NCBI GenBank assembly: GCA_031549965.1
Contig: JAVBPB010000157.1
Location: forward strand, 1-39,106
Direction of reading: 5' to 3'
DNA from: JAVBPB01 sp031549965
GTDB taxonomy: Bacteria; Bacillota; Clostridia; Lachnospirales; Lachnospiraceae
Length of the DNA: 39,106 nt
Shown piece by piece: positions 24,758-33,598 of this stretch. Under the pieces are notes generated by a model, which saw only the letters and a program-made list of their open reading frames with translations, did not search any database and was not told the origin of the DNA. The position numbers and the translations under genes were made by a program. Within the stretch, counting starts at the first letter, position 1; every line of letters starts with the position of its first letter.

Positions 24758-26812
24758 ATGCCAATAAAATTAGCGTTAGCAGGTAATCCTAACTGCGGAA
24801 AAACCAGTTTATTTAATAATTTAACAGGTTCAAAACAGCATGTTGGAAACTGGCCAGGGGTTACAGTAGATAAAAAGGAAGGTACATACAGAGGAAACAA
24901 AGATGTAACTATTTTAGATTTACCAGGTACTTATTCTCTGTCACCATATTCAGCGGAAGAAATCATTGCCAGAGACTATATAGTAGAGGAAAAGCCGGAT
25001 GCCGTTATAAACATTGTTGATGGAACAAGTATAGAACGTAATTTTTATTTAACACTACAAATTCTTGAAACTAAAATACCAATGGTTATCGCAATGAACA
25101 TGATGGATGAGGTTGAAGCCAGAGGAGATGTAATTGATTTTAAGAAATTATCACAATCATTAGGTGTACCAGTTATACCAATTACAGCCAGAAGTGGTAA
25201 AGGTGTAAAAGAATTAATGGATGTTGCAATTGAAACGGCAAAATCTAATAAAAAGCCAAAAGATTTAAATATATTTGATAGTAATATAGAAGAGGCTATT
25301 TTAGAAACTGAAAAAGTTTTGAATATGTCAGAACCAGACGAGGCTAGATGGAGAGCTATAAAAATAGTAGAAGGAGATGAAGTAGTACATAACAGACTTG
25401 ATAGTAATACTAAATCTTTAATTACTAAGATTATTGAAAAAGCAGAAAAAGGTGCTGATGGAGACACAGAAGCTAAAATAGCAGATTTACGTTATCAGTT
25501 TATATCAAAAGTAGTTAAAAATTGTGTTAAGAAAAACCTAAAGAATTCTGGTTTAAACAAATCTGATAAATTAGATAAAATACTAACTAATAGAATATTT
25601 GCCTTACCTATATTTGGTTTTGTAATGTATTTTCTTTTTTCCTGTACATTTAGTGAGGACTTTTTATTTATAAAAGGACTTCCAAGTCCGGGAATATGGT
25701 TAGCCTCTTTAGTAGAAGAGGGCTGGGGACTTTTAACAGGTTTCCTTGAAAGTATATTAGAAAGTACAGGTGCATCTGATTGGGCATTTTCATTAGTAAT
25801 TGATGGTATAATGGCTGGAATTGGTGCTGTAGTTGGATTTTTACCATTAGTACTTGTTTTATTCCTACTTTTATCATTTTTAGAAGACAGTGGGTACATG
25901 GCAAGAGTTGCATTTATTATGGATAGATTATTCCGTCGTTTAGGTTTATCAGGAAAATCGTTTATACCTTTATTAATGGGATTTGGCTGTTCGGTACCAG
26001 CCCTTATGGCATCAAGAACATTGGAAAATGAAAAAGACAGAAGAATTACAATGATGATAACTCCCTTCATGTCATGTGGTGCTAAACTTCCGATATATGC
26101 AATGTTTGTAGCAACATTATTTATAGATTCAAATAAAACATTAATAGTATTCTCAATTTATATGCTTGGACTTGTGGTTGCAATTATTAGTGCTTTATTA
26201 CTTAATAAATTTGCTTTTAAAGGGGAAACATCTAACTTTATTATGGAACTTCCTCAGTATAGAATACCAACATTTAGAAGTATCTTAATTCATGCATGGG
26301 AAAAGGTTAAAGGATTTGCCATAAAAGCAGGTACTATAATTTTTGCATCAACAATATTAATCTGGTTATTATCAAACTTTAACTTTAGTGGAATGTGTGA
26401 TATGGAAGATAGCTTCCTTGCAACATTCGGTAATGCTATTAAGATAATATTTGTGCCTTTAGGATTTGGTGATTGGAGAGCAACAGTAGGTGTTTTAACC
26501 GGATTTATAGCAAAAGAAAATATAGTTGCAACATTTGGTCAGTTATTTGGAGGAATTAACGACGAAGCAATAATAGAATCTATAATGTCAGGTGAACAGG
26601 GATTAGTTGCAATTACAGATGTATTTACTAAAGTTTCAGCATTTTCATATATGGCATTTAATTTATTATGTATGCCTTGTTTTGCAGCAGTAGGTGCTAT
26701 AAAAAGAGAAATGGGTTCATGGAAGTGGACATTTAGAACAATTGGATTCCAAATGCTAGTTGCGTATATAGTTGCATTAATTATTAATGTAGTGGGCAAT
26801 TTAATTTTTTAA
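24758..26812 (+). CDS. feoB: Ferrous iron transport protein B (FeoB)
   Basis: The GTPase-linked ferrous iron permease of the cytoplasmic membrane, 684 residues. The N-terminal G domain has G1 GNPNCGKT (9-16), G3 DLPG (54-57) and G4 NMMD (114-117). A helical GDI-like region follows, then about eight or more membrane segments from residue 280 on, with the GFGCSVPALMASR and SCGAKLPIYAM gate motifs. Start choice: an upstream ATG at 24728 sits in the hairpin, whereas AGGAGG at 24745-24750 serves the ATG at 24758, which gives the normal MxxKLALAGNPN start. It is Fur-regulated with the two feoA genes. Confidence 0.96.
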   Translation: MPIKLALAGNPNCGKTSLFNNLTGSKQHVGNWPGVTVDKKEGTYRGNKDVTILDLPGTYSLSPYSAEEIIARDYIVEEKPDAVINIVDGTSIERNFYLTLQILETKIPMVIAMNMMDEVEARGDVIDFKKLSQSLGVPVIPITARSGKGVKELMDVAIETAKSNKKPKDLNIFDSNIEEAILETEKVLNMSEPDEARWRAIKIVEGDEVVHNRLDSNTKSLITKIIEKAEKGADGDTEAKIADLRYQFISKVVKNCVKKNLKNSGLNKSDKLDKILTNRIFALPIFGFVMYFLFSCTFSEDFLFIKGLPSPGIWLASLVEEGWGLLTGFLESILESTGASDWAFSLVIDGIMAGIGAVVGFLPLVLVLFLLLSFLEDSGYMARVAFIMDRLFRRLGLSGKSFIPLLMGFGCSVPALMASRTLENEKDRRITMMITPFMSCGAKLPIYAMFVATLFIDSNKTLIVFSIYMLGLVVAIISALLLNKFAFKGETSNFIMELPQYRIPTFRSILIHAWEKVKGFAIKAGTIIFASTILIWLLSNFNFSGMCDMEDSFLATFGNAIKIIFVPLGFGDWRATVGVLTGFIAKENIVATFGQLFGGINDEAIIESIMSGEQGLVAITDVFTKVSAFSYMAFNLLCMPCFAAVGAIKREMGSWKWTFRTIGFQMLVAYIVALIINVVGNLIF

Positions 26813-26829
26813 ATATTAGGAGGTTCTTT

Positions 26830-26982
26830 ATGATAGATTATGTAATAGTCATCAGTATAGTATTAATTTTGTCAGCTATTGTAATTAATTATATTAGAAA
26901 AGTAAAGAGCGGTGAATCTAAAAATAGTTGCGGATGTGGTTGTAGTGGGTGCTCTGTAGATAGCTGCGGTAATAAAAAGTAA
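26830..26982 (+). CDS. FeoB-associated Cys-rich membrane protein
   Basis: A 50-residue protein with one N-terminal membrane helix (about residues 2-20), a short basic linker and a C-terminal cysteine cluster, CGCGCSGCSVDSC. This architecture matches the small FeoB-associated Cys-rich proteins (FeoC-like position) found after feoB in Firmicutes. It starts 17 bases after feoB with AGGAGG. The cysteines probably bind iron or a cluster near the FeoB cytosolic face; this is inference. Confidence 0.85.
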   Translation: MIDYVIVISIVLILSAIVINYIRKVKSGESKNSCGCGCSGCSVDSCGNKK

Positions 26983-27025
26983 TATAGTTTAACAAAGGTA
27001 AAAGACATTAAAAAACAATATATAG

Positions 27026-27101
27026 AAAAAACTGTTATAAATATAATTTCTAATGAAATGTAAGTTAATTTTATTAAAAAATTATTTTGTAACAGTTTTT
27101 T
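27026..27101 (+). terminator. Possible terminator of the feo operon
   Basis: AAAAAACTGTTA (27026-27037) and TAACAGTTTTTT (27090-27101) form a perfect 12-bp stem ending in a T-run, but the loop is 52 bases, long for an intrinsic terminator. Confidence 0.4.
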
Positions 27102-27163
27102 ATTTTTTTACAAAAAAAATTATTTATTTGTGAGGTTAACATATAATAAAATATTAAATTTAT

Positions 27164-27171
27164 GCCGATAT
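27164..27171 (+). promoter_or_regulatory. SigD/sigma-28-like -10 element
   Basis: An exact GCCGATAT lies 49 bases before the DUF6033-like gene. TAAA at 27147-27150 is a candidate -35, but the 13-base gap is shorter than the usual 15, so the match is only partial. Confidence 0.35.
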
Positions 27172-27219
27172 AAATATAATTGAAAAATATTTATAATTAA
27201 TATTCAAGGAGGAATAATT

Positions 27220-27954
27220 ATGGCACTAAACGGAATTGGAAGCTTAACAAATATATATCAAAAAGATTTAAAGAAAATGAATAAAGCAACTAAAAATGAA
27301 AACTCATCTGATTCAAAAAAATCCAGCGAAACTTCAGGTCTTTTGGGTAATGAAAAAGTTCAAAAAAAATCGGCCTCAGCAGAAGATAATTTAAGTCCGC
27401 AAGCAAAAGAATATTTAAAAAATCTTAAAGATAAATATTCTAATATGGACTTTATGATAGGCGATGAAAATTCAGAAGCAGCAAGAAAGCACATGAGAGG
27501 AAATAAAAAGGAATTTAATGTAGTTATAGACCCTGAAACTTTAGAACAAATGGCTAAGGACGAAAATGTTAGAAATAAATATGAAGATGTACTAAATTCT
27601 GCCGATTCAAAATTTAAAGAATTAAAAGATAAATTACAAGAAGATGTTGACAAAATAAAATCTTTAACAATTACAATTGATAAAGATGGAATTGTTAAAT
27701 ATCTGGCAGAATTAAATAATCATAAAATTGAAAATAAAACCAATGACAAAGACCATGTTAAAAGTGAAAATGAAAACAAAATAGATAAATATAAAAATGA
27801 TAAAACTAATCAAAAGGCAAAAGGATATGTGCGTGTAGAATCAGATTCTATAGATGAGCTATATGAAAAAATTAAACAGGCTATTTCAGAAAAAAACGTA
27901 CAGACATATTTAGATGAAGATTTAATAGGCAGTTCTGTTGATATAAAAATGTAA
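27220..27954 (+). CDS. DUF6033-like protein of unknown function
   Basis: A 244-residue hydrophilic protein. A charged, Ser/Lys-rich N terminus (1-55) precedes a conserved-looking part, LSPQAKEYLKNLKDKYSNMDFMIGD and EFNVVIDPETLEQMAKDENVRNKYEDVL with ITIDKDGIVKYLAEL, about residues 58-165. A lysine-rich linker follows, then a helical C terminus. It has no signal peptide, membrane helix or cysteine. I associate the layout with the DUF6033 family seen in Lachnospiraceae, without a known role. A sigma-28-like -10 lies upstream, so a tie to motility is possible but weak. GGAGG precedes the ATG. Confidence 0.65.
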   Translation: MALNGIGSLTNIYQKDLKKMNKATKNENSSDSKKSSETSGLLGNEKVQKKSASAEDNLSPQAKEYLKNLKDKYSNMDFMIGDENSEAARKHMRGNKKEFNVVIDPETLEQMAKDENVRNKYEDVLNSADSKFKELKDKLQEDVDKIKSLTITIDKDGIVKYLAELNNHKIENKTNDKDHVKSENENKIDKYKNDKTNQKAKGYVRVESDSIDELYEKIKQAISEKNVQTYLDEDLIGSSVDIKM

Positions 27955-28005
27955 TAATAAATTACAAAAGTATTCATTTATTAAAAACAACTTGGAGGAT
28001 ATGAG

Positions 28006-29952
28006 ATGAACAACTTAAATCAAGGGATTATTTATACAACAGATAAGTGTGTTGGATGTAATAAATGTATAAAGGGATGTCCTGTATTAGCTGCTAATAT
28101 TGCTAAGATAGAAGGTAATGCTAATAAAGTGTATGTAGATCCAAATAAATGTATTCATTGTGGAAAATGTATAGATCAATGTCCACACGAAGCCAGAATG
28201 TATAGAGATGATACTGAAAGATTCTTAAAGGATTTAAGAAATAAAGAAAAGATTGTGATTTTGTATGCACCTGCTTTTGCAAGTAATTATGCTAAAATTT
28301 ATAAAAGTGTATTAGGATATTTTAAATCATTAGGCTCACCAAATGTGTTTAGTGTAAGTTATGGTGCAGATATTTGTACATGGGCATATTTAAATTATAT
28401 TACAAAGACGGGTAAAAAAGGTCTTATATCACAGCCTTGCCCTGCAATTGTTAATTACGTTGAAAAATATACCCCCGAATTATTGGATAATCTAATACAG
28501 GTTCAAAGTCCAATGGGATGTTCCCTTACATATTTAAGAAAGTATTTAAACGTCAAAAATAAAATAGCATTTATTAGTCCTTGCATAGCAAAAAAAGACG
28601 AAATAGATGATAAAAATATGCATGGTCTTGCAGACTATAACGTTACATATAAGAGATTAATGGAGATTTTAAAAGCTGAGAATATTAATTTTAACAATTA
28701 TGAGGAAGTGGACGATGAATTATTAAATGGACTTGGATCAATTTATCCAATGCCTGGAGGCCTTAGGGAGAATGTTGAAAACTTTATCGGATACGACGAG
28801 TTTGTTCGACAGGTTGAAGGTGAGGCACATGCTTATGATTATTTAGATAATTATAAACAAACAATAACTAAAATTGACCAACAGCCAATTTTAGTTGATA
28901 TTTTAAACTGCTCTCAAGGCTGTAATTATGGCACAGGTACCGAATTCAGACATTCCCATAATGATAATATTCTACTTGAAATAAGCAAATTAAGAAAATC
29001 AAAAAGAAATGTTAAGAAATCAGCATTTTATAAGGATTATTCTTGTGGTAAGAGATTAGAAAAATTAAATAAACAATTTTCTAATTTAAAGTTGGAGGAT
29101 TTTTATAGAACATATACTAATCGAGCAGTTATCGAAAAAAGCATAACAGATCATGAGCTGGAAAGTGTTTATAAATTACTAAATAAATATGATAGTGCAT
29201 CTAAAACAATTAATTGTGGTTGTTGTGGTTATGAGACTTGTAAGGAAATGGCAATAGCTGTACATAATGAATATAATTATGTTGAAAATTGTATTCATTA
29301 TTTAAAAGATACACTTATTAAAGATCAGAATGAGATGAAATCTAAGAATACTGAAATTCAAGATATAGTAGAAGAAATCAGACAAGATAAAGAAAATAAA
29401 GAAAAACTTTATAAAGAAATTTATGAAGACTTTAATAATATTAAATTTGCTCTTAATAATCTCTCTGATGGAAATAATAAAAGTGCTTCAGAAATTACTG
29501 AGATGGCAGCAGGTATTAATAATCTAGTTGATTTTGGAAATAAAATTGAGGATACTCTTAAGTTTATTAATTCTAGTGTTGAGGAAGTTGAAAAATCTAA
29601 TGATACTATTGTAAGAATATCTAACAGTACTAATATGTTAGCTCTTAATGCCAGTATTGAGGCAGCAAGAGTAGGAGAACAGGGGAAAGGTTTTGCTGTA
29701 GTTGCCAATGAAGTAAGGGATTTGGCAGAACAAACCAGACTGGCTGTTACTGAAAGTCAGAATAATAGTAATAATTTAATTCCTGCTATTAATCGTTTGA
29801 TTCATGAAACTACAGAATTTATTGAATGCATCAAACAATTAAATGGAGTGACCAGTTCTATTGCAAGTTCAGCAGAGGAAATATCAGCTCAGTCAATTGA
29901 AATAGATTCTTTAGCTAATAATGTATCCGGTAATATGCATAAATTAATATAA
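28006..29952 (+). CDS. Soluble ferredoxin / Fe-hydrogenase-like / chemotaxis-receptor fusion
   Basis: A 648-residue multidomain sensor without membrane segments. Two [4Fe-4S] ferredoxin motifs sit at C15/18/21/25 and C49/52/55/59. Residues about 75-385 are an Fe-hydrogenase large-subunit-like domain whose H-cluster cysteines remain at C145 (QPCPAIVNY), C193 (SPCIAKKDE), and C302 and C306 (CSQGC). A further Cys-rich segment CGCCGYETC (404-412) with a later Cys resembles the FeS domain. A coiled region (about 430-500) leads to an MCP signalling hairpin with NASIEAARVGEQGKGFAVVA. The usual TSCCPxW doublet is reduced to one Cys, so catalytic H2 turnover is unlikely and a redox- or H2-sensing role is inferred. 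It follows the DUF6033-like gene; no hydrogenase maturation genes are nearby. Confidence 0.85.
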   Translation: MNNLNQGIIYTTDKCVGCNKCIKGCPVLAANIAKIEGNANKVYVDPNKCIHCGKCIDQCPHEARMYRDDTERFLKDLRNKEKIVILYAPAFASNYAKIYKSVLGYFKSLGSPNVFSVSYGADICTWAYLNYITKTGKKGLISQPCPAIVNYVEKYTPELLDNLIQVQSPMGCSLTYLRKYLNVKNKIAFISPCIAKKDEIDDKNMHGLADYNVTYKRLMEILKAENINFNNYEEVDDELLNGLGSIYPMPGGLRENVENFIGYDEFVRQVEGEAHAYDYLDNYKQTITKIDQQPILVDILNCSQGCNYGTGTEFRHSHNDNILLEISKLRKSKRNVKKSAFYKDYSCGKRLEKLNKQFSNLKLEDFYRTYTNRAVIEKSITDHELESVYKLLNKYDSASKTINCGCCGYETCKEMAIAVHNEYNYVENCIHYLKDTLIKDQNEMKSKNTEIQDIVEEIRQDKENKEKLYKEIYEDFNNIKFALNNLSDGNNKSASEITEMAAGINNLVDFGNKIEDTLKFINSSVEEVEKSNDTIVRISNSTNMLALNASIEAARVGEQGKGFAVVANEVRDLAEQTRLAVTESQNNSNNLIPAINRLIHETTEFIECIKQLNGVTSSIASSAEEISAQSIEIDSLANNVSGNMHKLI

Positions 29953-29960
29953 TTTAAATT

Positions 29961-29994
29961 GCTAATGTAATCTTATGATTGCATTAGCTTTTTT
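29961..29994 (+). terminator. Intrinsic terminator after the hydrogenase-like sensor
   Basis: GCTAATGTAATC (29961-29972) and GATTGCATTAGC (29977-29988) pair over 12 bp with one G-U, loop TTAT, followed by six T. Confidence 0.9.
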
Positions 29995-30049
29995 GAATGA
30001 GAAATTTAGTTTCGTATTTTGTTAGTTTTTATTGAAAATTAAAAAATTA

Positions 30050-30078
30050 TTGTGCTATTAGAAATATTGTGTTATAAT
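30050..30078 (+). promoter_or_regulatory. miaB promoter
   Basis: TTGTGC (30050-30055), 17-base spacer and TATAAT (30073-30078), with an extended -10 TGT directly before TATAAT. Confidence 0.7.
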
Positions 30079-30181
30079 ATGTATTTGTGTAATGTAAATT
30101 ATGCAGGCAGTTTTTAACCATACATTAAGAAAAAAATGTGTTTATAAATGCCTGATATAAATAAAAAGTTTGGAGGATAAA

Positions 30182-31603
30182 ATGAATTTTAATAATGAAA
30201 TACCTGTAAATGAAACCGAAAGACAGTTATTTTATATAGAGAAGGTACGACAATATGTAGATGAAGAATCTAAGAGATTAGGAAGAAAACTGACTTCATG
30301 TATAAAAACATTTGGATGTCAGATGAATGCTAGAGATTCTGAAAAACTTGAAGGAATACTTGAAAAAATAGGATTTGTAACTGTTGATACAGAAAATGCA
30401 GATTTTGTTATATATAACACCTGTACTGTCAGAGAAAACGCTAATTTAAAGGTCTACGGACGATTGGGATTTTTAAGTAAATTAAAAGAAAAGAATCCAA
30501 ATATGATGATTGCTTTATGTGGCTGCATGATGCAAGAGTCAGCAGTTGTAGAAAAAATAAGAAAAAGCTATAGATTTGTGGATATTATATTTGGAACTCA
30601 CAATATTTTTAAATTAGCTGAACTTATTATGTCAAGAATTGAGTCAAAAGGTATGATAATTGATATTTGGAAGGATACAGAACAGATAGTTGAGGATTTA
30701 CCTAGTGAAAGAAAATATAAGTTTAAGGCTGGGGTAAATATTATGTATGGCTGTAATAACTTTTGCAGTTATTGTATAGTTCCATATGTAAGAGGTAGGG
30801 AAAGAAGCAGAGATCCTAAGGACATTATTAATGAAATTAAAGAGCTTGTTAGTGACGGAGTAGTAGAAATAATGCTTCTTGGTCAAAATGTTAATTCATA
30901 TGGTAAAAATTTGAAGTATCCTATGAGCTTTAGTCAGCTTTTAAGAGAAATAGAAAAGATTGAAGGGCTTGAAAGAATACGATTTATGACTTCTCATCCA
31001 AAAGATTTATCTGATGAATTAATAGAGGTTATGAAAGAATCTAAAAAGATTTGTAAACATTTACATTTGCCAGTTCAATCAGGAAGTACTATAATATTAA
31101 ATGAGATGAATAGAAAATATACTAAGGAACATTATTTAAAATTAGTTGATAAAATAAAAAAAGCAGTTCCTGATATTTCACTTACAACAGATATTATTGT
31201 TGGTTTTCCCGGTGAGACAAATGAAGATTTTCTTGAAACTTTAGATGTAGTAAAAAGGGTTAGATATGACAGTGCATATACATTTATTTATTCAAAAAGA
31301 ACGGGTACTCCCGCTGCTGTTATGGACACGCAGGTTAGCAAGGAGGATATAAAGTCTCGCTTTAATAAATTAATAGAAGAACTTAGAATTATTTCTGAAG
31401 AACAAACAAAAAAGAATGTTAATACAGTACAAGAAGTTTTGGTAGAGGAAGTTAACACAGCAGATAATTCTTTAGTAACAGGGAGATTAAGCAATAATTT
31501 ATTAGTTCATTTTAATGGTGATGAAAGTCTCATTGGAAAATTAGTAAATGTTAAATTAAACGAAGCAAAGGGCTTTTACTATATAGGAGAACAGTCTATA
31601 TAG
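30182..31603 (+). CDS. miaB: tRNA-2-methylthio-N6-isopentenyladenosine synthase (MiaB)
   Basis: A radical SAM methylthiotransferase acting on A37 of tRNAs that read UNN codons. The 473 residues have the N-terminal UPF0004 domain with cluster cysteines C46, C81 and one near 115, and the radical SAM motif CNNFCSYC (C191/C195/C198) followed by VPYVRGRERSR, and a C-terminal TRAM domain. Start choice: the frame is open from a TTG at 30170, but that TTGGAGG is the ribosome site itself; the real ATG is 30182. The N-terminal extension before the first cluster cysteine is longer than in E. coli. A structured leader precedes it. Confidence 0.95.
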   Translation: MNFNNEIPVNETERQLFYIEKVRQYVDEESKRLGRKLTSCIKTFGCQMNARDSEKLEGILEKIGFVTVDTENADFVIYNTCTVRENANLKVYGRLGFLSKLKEKNPNMMIALCGCMMQESAVVEKIRKSYRFVDIIFGTHNIFKLAELIMSRIESKGMIIDIWKDTEQIVEDLPSERKYKFKAGVNIMYGCNNFCSYCIVPYVRGRERSRDPKDIINEIKELVSDGVVEIMLLGQNVNSYGKNLKYPMSFSQLLREIEKIEGLERIRFMTSHPKDLSDELIEVMKESKKICKHLHLPVQSGSTIILNEMNRKYTKEHYLKLVDKIKKAVPDISLTTDIIVGFPGETNEDFLETLDVVKRVRYDSAYTFIYSKRTGTPAAVMDTQVSKEDIKSRFNKLIEELRIISEEQTKKNVNTVQEVLVEEVNTADNSLVTGRLSNNLLVHFNGDESLIGKLVNVKLNEAKGFYYIGEQSI

Positions 31604-31639
31604 CAAGATAAATAAAATAACAAGAAAGTAGGTAAAGAT

Positions 31640-32560
31640 ATGATCGCATATGTAACAAAACGTGTTTTGTCAGCATTATTAACAATATTTATTGTTGCCA
31701 CATTAACGTTTTTTATTATGAATATGGTACCAGGTAATCCGTTTTTAAGTGAAAAAGCGGTATCTGAAGAAACTAAAAAGGCGTTATATGAAAAGTATGG
31801 TTTGGATAAACCATTAGTTATTCAATATAAGAACTATATGTTAAATATATTGAAAGGTGATTTTGGTGTAAGTTTTAAATTACAAAAAAATGTACCAGTA
31901 GTAGATATAATAAAAAAAGGATTTCCTGTTTCAGCAAAACTAGGGCTTATAGCAGTAGCATTTGCAATTACATTTGGAATTCCTCTTGGTTGTATTGGTG
32001 CACTAAAAAGAGGAAAGTGGCAAGATAATGTTATTAGGGTTATTTCAACCCTTGGTATAGCTGTTCCGGGCTTTGTTGTTGCTACATCTACTATGATCAT
32101 CTTTTGTGTAAATTTAAAATGGTTAAATTCATTTGGTTTATCCTCACCAGCCGATTACATTCTTCCTGTATTTACACTTGGATTTTATCCTATGTGCTAT
32201 ATTGCAAGACTTATGCGTTCAAGTATGCTTGAATCTATTTCACAAGATTATATCAGAACAGCAAGAGCAAAGGGAATGTCTGTGTTTGTTACAACTTATA
32301 AACACGCTCTTAGAAACTCATTAATTCCAGTTATAACTTATTTAGGACCACTTATTGCATACATATTTTCAGGTGGTTTCATAGTTGAGAAGGTATTTAA
32401 TATACCAGGACTTGGAAGATACTTTGTTAACTCAATAGGTGCAAGAGATTATACAGTTATTATGGGAACTACAATCTTTCTTGCAACATTTATAATTATA
32501 ATGAATTTAGTTTGTGATTTACTTTATAAAGTTGTAGATCCAAGAATTAATTTAAAATAG
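31640..32560 (+). CDS. oppB: Oligopeptide/dipeptide ABC transporter permease (OppB/DppB type)
   Basis: A 306-residue inner-membrane permease with about six membrane segments. It begins with the family's typical N terminus (MIAYVTKRVLSALLTIFIV, GNPF) and has the EAA-type cytosolic loop DYIRTARAKGMS before HALRNSLIPV. It ends in the GLGRYFVNSI region. It is the first gene of a four-gene set with permease C and two ATPases, 36 bases after miaB. The ribosome site is weak (AGTAGGT). Substrate (peptide, nickel or other) is not decided by the permease alone. Confidence 0.9.
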   Translation: MIAYVTKRVLSALLTIFIVATLTFFIMNMVPGNPFLSEKAVSEETKKALYEKYGLDKPLVIQYKNYMLNILKGDFGVSFKLQKNVPVVDIIKKGFPVSAKLGLIAVAFAITFGIPLGCIGALKRGKWQDNVIRVISTLGIAVPGFVVATSTMIIFCVNLKWLNSFGLSSPADYILPVFTLGFYPMCYIARLMRSSMLESISQDYIRTARAKGMSVFVTTYKHALRNSLIPVITYLGPLIAYIFSGGFIVEKVFNIPGLGRYFVNSIGARDYTVIMGTTIFLATFIIIMNLVCDLLYKVVDPRINLK

Positions 32561-32574
32561 AAAGGGGCAAAATT

Positions 32575-33585
32575 ATGAAAATTAATAATAAAAGATTATT
32601 TAGTATGCAAATAGATGTTTCAGCAAATGATTTTGCACCAGCTACTACAGAAGAAAAAAATCAAATCAATACTATGGCTGAAAGTACCACATATTGGAAA
32701 GATGCGTGGAGAAGATTAAAACAAAATAAGATTGCAATTATTGCATTAATTGTAATCGGGTTATTTTTACTATTTGCTATTATTGGACCATTTTTAAGTC
32801 CATACTCATATGAACAGCAAATAAGAGGAAGTGAAAACTTAAAACCTTGTTTTGCACATCCATTTGGAACAGATAATTTAGGACGTGATTTACTTGTACG
32901 TGTAATGATTGGTTCAAGAATTTCACTTTTAATTGGTATAGGTGCATCAATACTGGTTTTATTTATTGGAGCATTATATGGTTCAATTGCAGGTCTTCTT
33001 GGCGGCGTTGTAGATAATGTAATGATGAGAATTGTTGAAATAATTTATTCTCTTCCAGATATATTGATTATTATTATGTTAAAGATTGTATTGGAGGAAC
33101 CTTTGGCAAAAGCTTTTGATTCAGGAGGAATGTTCTCCGGTCTTCAAGCATTAGGTTCGGGTATTATTTCGATATTTATAGTTTATGGTTTATTATATTG
33201 GGTTGGTATGGCAAGAATTGTAAGAGGACAAGTTTTACAATTAAAGGAAATGGAATATGTAAATGCCGCAAGAGCTTTAGGTGCAAACAATTCCAGATTA
33301 ATTAAAAAACACTTACTTCCTAACTGTATTGGGCAATTAATAGTTACAACTATGTTGCAAATTCCTTCAGCAATATTTACAGAGGCTTTTTTAAGTTTCC
33401 TTGGACTAGGTGTTTCTGCACCAATGGCAAGCTTAGGTTCATTAGCTTCTGATGCTTTAAATGGTATTTCATCTTACCCATACAGACTGGCATTTCCAGC
33501 TTTGGCTATTAGTATTATAATATTAGCATTCAATTTATTTGGTGATGGCCTTAGAGATGCACTTGACCCTAGATTAAAAAGATAA
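32575..33585 (+). CDS. oppC: Oligopeptide/dipeptide ABC transporter permease (OppC/DppC type)
   Basis: The second permease, 336 residues. A cytosolic N terminus of about 50 residues precedes membrane segment 1 (KIAIIALIVIGLFLLFAIIG). The periplasmic HPFGTDNLGRDLLVRVMIGSR signature is typical of OppC/DppC, and the EAA loop is EYVNAARALGANNSRLIKKHLLPN. It starts 14 bases after oppB with an AAAGGGG site. Confidence 0.92.
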   Translation: MKINNKRLFSMQIDVSANDFAPATTEEKNQINTMAESTTYWKDAWRRLKQNKIAIIALIVIGLFLLFAIIGPFLSPYSYEQQIRGSENLKPCFAHPFGTDNLGRDLLVRVMIGSRISLLIGIGASILVLFIGALYGSIAGLLGGVVDNVMMRIVEIIYSLPDILIIIMLKIVLEEPLAKAFDSGGMFSGLQALGSGIISIFIVYGLLYWVGMARIVRGQVLQLKEMEYVNAARALGANNSRLIKKHLLPNCIGQLIVTTMLQIPSAIFTEAFLSFLGLGVSAPMASLGSLASDALNGISSYPYRLAFPALAISIIILAFNLFGDGLRDALDPRLKR

Positions 33586-33598
33586 GGAGGACTAAAAA

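Noticed and set aside
25495..26070. Minus-strand frame of 191 codons inside feoB
   Set aside because: It is a shadow of the FeoB membrane segments; no start signal and no family-like motifs.
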